From CF-118 sp035934385 (GTDB lineage Bacteria; Chloroflexota; Dormibacteria; Dormibacterales; Dormibacteraceae): 64,000 bases of DNA. The notes beneath the pieces were generated by a model, which was not told where the DNA came from, ran no database searches, and saw nothing but the letters and a program-made list of their open reading frames with translations. A program made the translations under genes and the position numbers. The stretch covers positions 1 through 64,000 of the forward strand of contig DASYXY010000066.1 in NCBI GenBank assembly GCA_035934385.1, given 5' to 3'. Shown one piece after another: positions 58,723-64,000 of this stretch (positions within the stretch are counted from its first letter, which is position 1; each line of letters begins with the position of its first letter).

Positions 58723-59142
58723 TCATTGCTGCAGAAGCGTCTTCTCGATTCGCTTGGCGCCGTCGATGGTCGGACAGATCGTGTGCAAACCGAGCTTTTC
58801 GTAGGCCTCGGCTCGCTCGGGGTCGTAGATGCGGCACACGACCCGCGGAACCTTGAAGACGTGCTGGGCGATCTGCGCAGCCATGATGTTGCGGTTGTCG
58901 CCTTCGGTCACCGCCACGAAGCCATCGGCATCCTCCACGCCGGCCCTGCGCAAGACCTCCGCATCGGTTCCGTTGCCGACCACCTGGTTGCCTCTGAAAT
59001 CGTTGGTCAACACGCCTCGCTGCGACGCCCGCGAGAACTGGTTGGGGTCGCGGTCGATGATGGTCACGTCGTGCCCCGTGCGGTCCATTTCGGCCGCGAT
59101 CTGAGATCCAACGCGACCGCAGCCAACGATCACGATCTTCAA
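58723..59142 (-). CDS. RCK-N (TrkA-N) NAD-binding protein
   Basis: 139 residues: KIVIVGCGRVGSQIAAEMDRTGHDVTIIDRD with GTDAEVLRRAGVEDADGFVAVTEGD. Paralogue of its neighbour; the two may form a hetero-ring. TTG start supported by TATAAT 9 nt upstream and the Rossmann strand beginning at once. Confidence 0.9.
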   Translation of the reverse strand: MKIVIVGCGRVGSQIAAEMDRTGHDVTIIDRDPNQFSRASQRGVLTNDFRGNQVVGNGTDAEVLRRAGVEDADGFVAVTEGDNRNIMAAQIAQHVFKVPRVVCRIYDPERAEAYEKLGLHTICPTIDGAKRIEKTLLQQ

Positions 59143-59151
59143 CGCGAATCG

Positions 59152-59157
59152 ATTATA
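59152..59157 (-). promoter_or_regulatory. -10 element TATAAT of the trkA-like pair
   Basis: Consensus TATAAT on the minus strand, 9 nt before the TTG at 59142; the best -10 match in the window. Confidence 0.65.
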
Positions 59158-59214
59158 GGGACGCTTCTTGAGGCGCCATCCTGGCCCGTCGCGCGTGGGC
59201 TAGCATGGTTCGCC

Positions 59215-59403
59215 GTGCGCTTCCCTTTCACGCTGCTGGGCCTCATGGCGATCGCCATCGGAGTGTGGGTGGCGGTATATCTGGCCAGCCATCCCGGGCT
59301 CGATCCGCTGTCTGTATGGATTTCGTACGGGACCGCGCTGGGCGCGTTCGTGTTCGGCGTTTACGTGCTGGTGCGCCGGCTGCGGCGTGGCCCGGAAAAG
59401 TAG
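59215..59403 (+). CDS. Small two-TM membrane protein, 62 aa
   Basis: Two hydrophobic helices (about 4-23 and 36-53) joined by a short loop, ending in VRRLRRGPEK. GTG start with TAGCAT 8 nt upstream. Eight bp before the stress protein gene, so co-expressed. Function unknown. Confidence 0.6.
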   Translation: MRFPFTLLGLMAIAIGVWVAVYLASHPGLDPLSVWISYGTALGAFVFGVYVLVRRLRRGPEK

Positions 59404-59411
59404 CGTTCGGC

Positions 59412-59867
59412 ATGGCTGACCACTCCCACGGACCCGTCGCCAAGAAGGTGATGGTCGCCGTCGGCGGCCAGGGCATCGACGCAGAGGTGGTGCGGCTCGC
59501 TTGCAGCATGACCGACGCGCATGGCGGGAAGCTTTACGGCGTCCACATCATCGAGGTCAACCGCTCGCTGCCGTTGGGCGCGGTGCTGGACGAGGTGGTG
59601 GAGCGGGGGGAGAAGATCCTGGACGAGGTCGAGCAGCTGGCGACGGAGGCCCAGCTCAACGTCGAGACGGAGCTGGTGCAGGCCCGCGACACGGGTCCGG
59701 CACTGGTCGACGAGGCCGTCGAGTGGGGCGCGGAGCTGCTCGTGATGGGGCTCCCGTACAAGCGGCGGTTCGGCGAATTCAACCTCGGCAAGACCGTGCC
59801 GTATGTGCTGAAGAACGCCAACTGCCGGGTTCTTCTTTTCCGCGAGCACCGAGAGCACCAGGCCTAG
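59412..59867 (+). CDS. Universal stress protein (UspA family)
   Basis: 151 residues: KKVMVAVGGQGIDAEVVRLACSMTDAHGGKLYGVHIIEV, and a C-terminal VPYVLKNANCRVLLFR. The ATP-binding G-x2-G-x9-G(S/T) loop is degenerate (MGLPYKRRFGEFNLGKTV), so ATP binding is uncertain. Next to the RCK-N pair, in line with USP links to K+ transport. Confidence 0.87.
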   Translation: MADHSHGPVAKKVMVAVGGQGIDAEVVRLACSMTDAHGGKLYGVHIIEVNRSLPLGAVLDEVVERGEKILDEVEQLATEAQLNVETELVQARDTGPALVDEAVEWGAELLVMGLPYKRRFGEFNLGKTVPYVLKNANCRVLLFREHREHQA

Positions 59868-59982
59868 ACTTCGGCCGCGGAGCCCTTCTCCACGCCGCCC
59901 GCCGGGCCCGCCCCCCAACCCCCGGTGCGGCTCCCGCCCCCAGCCTGCACACCTCGGCCCACGTTAGAAATTTCGAAACCGC

Positions 59983-60005
59983 TTGACAACCCAGGTTGTT
60001 AACGT
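59983..60005 (+). promoter_or_regulatory. Palindromic operator and -10 of the DUF2127 gene
   Basis: TTGACAACC and GGTTGTTAA are inverted around CA with one mismatch (20 bp, 59983-60002). The right arm overlaps TAACGT (60000-60005), which lies 6 nt before the GTG at 60012 and is a likely leaderless -10. A repressor bound here would cover the promoter. Confidence 0.55.
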
Positions 60006-60011
60006 CTCGTC

Positions 60012-60545
60012 GTGACCGAAGAGGCCATCAGGCGGAGACCGCACTATTTCGCCCGGCTGCTTGCCGAGCTGAACAGCATGGGCGGCGAGCACGACGCGTT
60101 CATCAAGGTGATCATCCTCGAGCGCATATCCAAGGCCGTGGTACTGATCGCGCTGGGCGTCGGCGTGCTCGTGGCGGGCGAGCAAGGATGGCTCGCTCAA
60201 TGGGCCCTTGCAGCTCAGCAGCAGCTCAACCTCGACAGCGACCAGACGATCATCGAGCAGCTGTTCTTCCGTCTGCTCATGACGGTCACCAGCTTTCCGC
60301 ACCTCACCCTGCTGGCCGTCGGCGCTTTTGCCTATGCGCTGCTCGAGGGCACGGAAGGCGTCGGCCTGGCGATGCGCCGGCGTTGGGCCGAGTACCTGAC
60401 CGTGATCGCGACAGGCTTGCTCATCCCGTTTGAGGCCTACGAGGTCGTACACAAGGTGACGCTGTTCCGGGTCGGCGCGCTGCTACTGAACGTGGCCGTG
60501 GTGGGCTACTTGGCCTACCGCAAGCGGTTGTTCGTCGGCATTTGA
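60012..60545 (+). CDS. DUF2127 membrane protein
   Basis: 177 residues with about four TM helices; FIKVIILERISKAVVLIALGVGVL and RRRWAEYLTVIATGLLIPFEAYEVVH are family blocks. Function unknown. Its last 63 bp overlap the end of the convergent glycosyltransferase gene. Confidence 0.8.
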   Translation: MTEEAIRRRPHYFARLLAELNSMGGEHDAFIKVIILERISKAVVLIALGVGVLVAGEQGWLAQWALAAQQQLNLDSDQTIIEQLFFRLLMTVTSFPHLTLLAVGAFAYALLEGTEGVGLAMRRRWAEYLTVIATGLLIPFEAYEVVHKVTLFRVGALLLNVAVVGYLAYRKRLFVGI

Positions 60546-62507
60546 CCGCGGCGTAAGCCACCGGCTCGGAAAGCCGGAACGGTGCGCGATGTAGGTCATC
60601 AGCGCCGCCAGAGTCTTGAGCCCATAAACCGTCGAGGTCTTGAAGCTGACCGAGCTGGCGTCCTCGTGATACCGGCCAATGGCCGGAACCTCGCCGATCT
60701 TGAAACCGAACGTTGCGGCCTGGATGAGGACCTGCGTGTCGAATACGAAGTCGTCACTGTTCTCGACAAACGGGATCGTCTCCAGGAAGCGCCGCGAGTA
60801 AGCGCGGTACCCGGTGTGGTACTCCGACAGCCTCAGACCCAGGATCCGGTTCTCAGTCGCAGTCAGGAACCTGTTGCCGAACCGCTTCCACCACGGCATG
60901 CCAGCCTTGGCCGGGTCGAGGCCCAGCCAGCGTGAACCGAGGACGATGTCCGCGTCGCCGTCCTCGATGACGCGGCAGAGGTTCGGGATGATTGCTGGGT
61001 CGTACTGGCCGTCCGGATGCAGCATGACCACCACGTCCGCTCCCATCTGAAGCGCGCGCCTGTAGCAGGTTTTCTGGTTGCCTCCGTATCCCAGGTTTCG
61101 CGCGTGGCGGATCACGTCAAGGTGCAGCGCCGTGGCCACGCTGACCGTCGCGTCTGCGCTCGCGTCGTCCACCAGAAGAATGCGGTCGGCGTGGCCTTTG
61201 GGAATGTCGCCCACCACTTCGGCGAGCGTCTTGGCCGCGCGATATGCAGGCAACACGATCACTCGGTGCGGCCGCGGGCCCTGCCAGCGTAGCTCAGTAA
61301 GCGCCACCGGCTCGGGGCGAACCGCCATCCGCTCCAGGGTCAAGAACGCGGCGACCGCGAGCGCGCCGGCTGCAGCCAACCACAGGCTCGTGGCGAGGCT
61401 CAGGTTGATGGCGGCGTACGCGATCACCAGCACCAGGGCGGCCATACCGGGCCACCGCAGGCCGCCGTCCAGCGCCAGGTCGGCCAGGGCGAACCCGGGA
61501 ATTACCAGCAGCGCGAGGTCGTGCACGTTTTGGTGCGGACTTAGCACCAGCGAGGCCGCCACCGCCAGCGCGAAGTCGAGGCGGGGCTTGTCGGGCCGCC
61601 AGCTCAGGGAGACCGCGACCAGTCCGAGAAGCCCGACCAGGATCGCAAAGGCGATCACCTTTCCGCCCCCCGGCAGGATTTCGAGGATGTGCCGGAGCGA
61701 GTAGACGGCCGTATCGGTGTACACGGCCTGGCCATGAGTCGGCAGCTGACCGCCGATCGCCCACGAGCCGACCGCCCTGACGTATTCGAGCACAGGCCCG
61801 ACACCGAAGCCTGCGATGGAGACGAGCGCGAGTCCCGCCATGGTGCCAACGAATCCGGCCGCGGCGCGCCAGGAACGCCGCGTGATGAACAGGACCGGGA
61901 TGAGGAGCAGCAGCTGCGGCTTGGAGAACGCCAGCGCACTGAGCACCCCGGCCCATCCTGTGTGCCCCCGCGACCAGGCGATGTAGGCGCCCGCAAGCGG
62001 AACGAGCACGACGAGGTCGGACTGGCCCTGCAGAATCGTCACGAACACCGGGAGAAAGCCCGCGACGAGAGAGGCAGCGACGATAACCGCCCGTCCGTGC
62101 ACCCGCAGGCTGCCTCGCACCAGGATCACAGTCAGCGAGATGAGCAGCGCCAGGTTGAACGCCGTCATCGCGTAGTAAGCGACCCGATAGCTCAGCAGTG
62201 CGAGCGGCGCGATGAGCAACGTGTAGAACGGCGGATGAAAGTACGGCAGCACGATGAACGTATCGGCCGGCCGATGCGTGATCGCGAGCTCGAACTGCTT
62301 CTGAGTGAGGATGTCGTAAACGCTCGACGGACCTTGTTTGATGAGGATCTCGGCGGCCGCGTAGAACGAGAAGAAGTCCGGGCCCTGCAGGTTGCCGCTG
62401 ATGAACACGAACCAGTTGGCTGCCCAGGCCAGAAAGCATCCGATTCCGGCTCCCGCAGCTCCGGCGAATGCGAGGCGCCGCCAGCCGCGGAACGCCATGC
62501 GGTTCAT
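60483..62507 (-). CDS. GT87 plus GT2 (dolichol-phosphate-sugar synthase-like) fusion glycosyltransferase
   Basis: 674 residues. Residues about 10-430 are a GT87/DUF2029 multi-TM unit (QGPDFFSFYAAAEILIKQG, YFHPPFYTLLIAPLALLSYRVAYY). Residues about 440-660 are a cytosolic GT2 of the DPM1/polyprenyl-phosphate-sugar synthase kind (VIVLPAYRAAKTL, LLVDDASADAT, HPDGQYDP, VLGSRWLG). The GT2 would make the lipid-linked sugar used by the GT87 unit, so donor synthesis and transfer sit in one chain. ATG overlaps the metallophosphoesterase stop by 4 bp. Confidence 0.88.
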   Translation of the reverse strand: MNRMAFRGWRRLAFAGAAGAGIGCFLAWAANWFVFISGNLQGPDFFSFYAAAEILIKQGPSSVYDILTQKQFELAITHRPADTFIVLPYFHPPFYTLLIAPLALLSYRVAYYAMTAFNLALLISLTVILVRGSLRVHGRAVIVAASLVAGFLPVFVTILQGQSDLVVLVPLAGAYIAWSRGHTGWAGVLSALAFSKPQLLLLIPVLFITRRSWRAAAGFVGTMAGLALVSIAGFGVGPVLEYVRAVGSWAIGGQLPTHGQAVYTDTAVYSLRHILEILPGGGKVIAFAILVGLLGLVAVSLSWRPDKPRLDFALAVAASLVLSPHQNVHDLALLVIPGFALADLALDGGLRWPGMAALVLVIAYAAINLSLATSLWLAAAGALAVAAFLTLERMAVRPEPVALTELRWQGPRPHRVIVLPAYRAAKTLAEVVGDIPKGHADRILLVDDASADATVSVATALHLDVIRHARNLGYGGNQKTCYRRALQMGADVVVMLHPDGQYDPAIIPNLCRVIEDGDADIVLGSRWLGLDPAKAGMPWWKRFGNRFLTATENRILGLRLSEYHTGYRAYSRRFLETIPFVENSDDFVFDTQVLIQAATFGFKIGEVPAIGRYHEDASSVSFKTSTVYGLKTLAALMTYIAHRSGFPSRWLTPRSNADEQPLAVGQVAHHGHVQ

Positions 62508-63217
62508 CGACCCGTTTCTAGACGAGCCGCAAAGCGCTCTGGCAGCTGCGCTTTGCGAATCGCCTGTTGTGCACCTCCGATGTCGTAGCGGACGCGCCTG
62601 AACTCGAAAGTTCCCTCGTCGACGTCCCAGATGCCATAGCTCGCCATCGGTATGCCGTCGCGCGGCTGGCCGATGCTGCCGGGATTCACAAGTGCGGGGC
62701 CCGCGAGGCGGAACGTGTCCACGCGGTAGTCGTGAGTGACCTGGCCATCCGAGACGCCGAAGATGCCGGGCACATGCGTGTGTCCGTGGAGACACACCTT
62801 GCCGCGCAGCAGCTCGAGGTTGGCGTGCGCGACGGCGCTGTCGAGCACGTATTCGTAGATGTGGTCTCGCGGGCTGGCGTGGACGAGAAGCACGTTTTCC
62901 TTCGTGTCGCTGTCGGGAAGGTTGCGCAGCCATTGGAGCCGTTCCTCGCCGATCACGTCAACGGTCCAGCGCACCACGGTGGCCGCGTCGTCGTTGAACC
63001 ACTCGAGGATCTCAGGATCGGTGCAGGCCCGGTCGTGGTTGCCGACCAGCGTGAGCCAGCCTTTATCCATCACCTCGTCGACGCAACGCTTCGGGTCGCC
63101 GCCATAACCGACGACGTCGCCGAGGCAGAGCGTCTCGTCCACCGACGGGCAATCTTCCATAACGGCTTCGAGGCCCTGCCAGTTGGCGTGGATGTCCGAG
63201 AAAACGGCGATCCTCAC
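62504..63217 (-). CDS. Calcineurin-like metallophosphoesterase
   Basis: 237 residues with all family motifs: FSDIHANWQGLEAV, LGDVVGYGGDP, VGNHDRA, LVHASP and HGHTHVP. YfcE/MJ0936-like stand-alone phosphodiesterase; substrate unknown. GTG start overlaps the stop of the upstream AI-2E gene by 4 bp. Confidence 0.92.
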   Translation of the reverse strand: MRIAVFSDIHANWQGLEAVMEDCPSVDETLCLGDVVGYGGDPKRCVDEVMDKGWLTLVGNHDRACTDPEILEWFNDDAATVVRWTVDVIGEERLQWLRNLPDSDTKENVLLVHASPRDHIYEYVLDSAVAHANLELLRGKVCLHGHTHVPGIFGVSDGQVTHDYRVDTFRLAGPALVNPGSIGQPRDGIPMASYGIWDVDEGTFEFRRVRYDIGGAQQAIRKAQLPERFAARLETGR

Positions 63218-64000
63218 GCGGGTTGCTTCTCGTAAAGGCGCGGATAGATGTGGTCGAACAGGATGCGCAGTGTCGCCGCCAGCGGCACAGCGACGAACAT
63301 GCCCAGGATTCCCGCCCAGCTGAATCCAGCGATCAGGGCGACGATGACGAGAAGCGGCGGAAGCCGGACTGCGTCGCCCATCACCTTCGGGTAAACGACG
63401 TTGAGGATCACGTTGGACACGACGAAATAAAGGATCACGACCAGCAGTGCCTTGAACGGTCCACCTGCGGCGAGGCCGACCAGCACAGCGGGAAGGGCGC
63501 CGAGGAACGGGCCCAGATAGGGGATGATCGCCGTCACCCCTGCCAGCAGGCCGAGTGCCACCGCGTCGGGCAGTCCGAGCACAAGGCAGCCGATGCCGCT
63601 GAGGATGCCGATCATGCCGGCGACGATGACCTGGCCCCGCACGTACGCGTAGAGCATCCGCCGCACGCGGCGCCAGATCTGGTCGAAATCGGTCCGGTAG
63701 TCGTTGGGCACCAGGCGGCGCAGCACGCGGCGCACCGAGTGCGCGTCCAGTGCGAGCAGAAACGCGACTATGAACATCAGGAGGATCTGGAGCAGCGTCG
63801 TCAGGGCGGTGAGGCCAATGCTGATGGCGTTGCCGAACTGGCCGAGAAGATACTCGCGGAGGTGTGAGTTGACCGTTCCGACCGAGCTTGAGAGGTCGAC
63901 GTTGAAGCCGAAGATGCTCACCGGCGCCCCCTGGAGCTCCGTTATTCGCCGCTGAGCCTCGGCGGCCAGGCTCGGTGCCTGCGACTGAAGCTGGCCGACC
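63214..64000 (-). CDS. AI-2E transporter family (PF01594) protein, 5'-truncated by the window edge
   Basis: C-terminal 262 residues of a usual 350-residue, eight-TM protein; the frame is open to the last base. Family features: LRRLVPNDYRTDFDQIWRRVRRMLYAYVRGQ, GLPDAVALGLLAGVTAIIPYLGPFLGALPA and the late NVVYPKVMGDAVRLPPL. Members include TqsA and Na+/H+ antiporter-like exporters; substrate unknown. First visible gene of a three-gene operon with the phosphoesterase and glycosyltransferase fusion. Confidence 0.9.
   Translation of the reverse strand, partial: VGQLQSQAPSLAAEAQRRITELQGAPVSIFGFNVDLSSSVGTVNSHLREYLLGQFGNAISIGLTALTTLLQILLMFIVAFLLALDAHSVRRVLRRLVPNDYRTDFDQIWRRVRRMLYAYVRGQVIVAGMIGILSGIGCLVLGLPDAVALGLLAGVTAIIPYLGPFLGALPAVLVGLAAGGPFKALLVVILYFVVSNVILNVVYPKVMGDAVRLPPLLVIVALIAGFSWAGILGMFVAVPLAATLRILFDHIYPRLYEKQPA

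Noticed and set aside
59868..59982. Short open frames in the CT-rich spacer
   Set aside because: Low-complexity C-runs, no start context, no protein pattern.

Overview
The window is GC-rich, almost fully coding DNA with no gap above about 250 bp. The strongest lineage hints are the gene mix (GT87 glycosyltransferases, DUF5679 and FmdB zinc ribbons, a GlpA-type dehydrogenase, a His-rich membrane-anchored protein, an EF-G2-like factor) and a rpsF-ssb-rpsR cluster without rplI. This fits a soil bacterium of the Chloroflexota/Dormibacterota type or a neighbouring high-GC Terrabacteria lineage. That placement is inference. Many genes carry a -10-like hexamer only 6-10 nt before the start codon and no Shine-Dalgarno sequence, which points to frequent leaderless transcription.

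Layout. 1-8.8 kb (+): one tightly coupled gene chain from fumarase through a crotonase, a K+ channel, a CDF transporter, a GNAT, a secreted S53 peptidase, a zinc-ribbon PrsW-like membrane protein and a zinc-ribbon single-pass protein. 8.8-17.2 kb: GNAT, GT87 enzyme, a MarR-controlled heterodimeric ABC exporter with a legible promoter/operator, a crotonase and proline-catabolic pruA. 17.3-25.4 kb (+): an envelope/glycan operon (nucleotidyltransferase fold, a 1191-residue GT2 plus GT-C fusion, cobalamin-type radical SAM, lipoproteins, DoxX). 25.4-40.4 kb: lactate permease, hydrolase, GNAT-acyl-CoA synthetase fusion, FAD reductase, ilvE, Ser/Thr kinase, amidohydrolase, LysR and two methyltransferases.

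40.9-47 kb (-): a selenocysteine tRNA (anticodon UCA, encoded CCA), then, in order of transcription, rpsF-ssb-rpsR, a class V aminotransferase, serA, DUF1015, fmdB and trxA. This joins translation/replication genes to serine synthesis. A candidate S6:S18 autoregulatory leader lies before rpsF. 47-54.9 kb: His-rich exported protein, XRE regulator, a helix-turn-helix/M24 peptidase fusion, EF-G2-like GTPase, and glycerol-3-phosphate dehydrogenase with a [2Fe-2S] tail followed by a small 4Fe-4S protein. 55-64 kb: a PHP phosphoesterase, PfkB kinase and macrodomain operon, DUF5679 with a clear terminator, two RCK-N proteins, a universal stress protein, a DUF2127 protein under a palindromic operator, a GT87-GT2 fusion, a metallophosphoesterase and a truncated AI-2E family transporter.

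No phage, IS element, CRISPR array or integrase was seen. The features most worth pursuing are selC, the HTH-M24 fusion, the two glycosyltransferase fusions with their operon, the PHP/PfkB/macrodomain trio and the leaderless promoter pattern.
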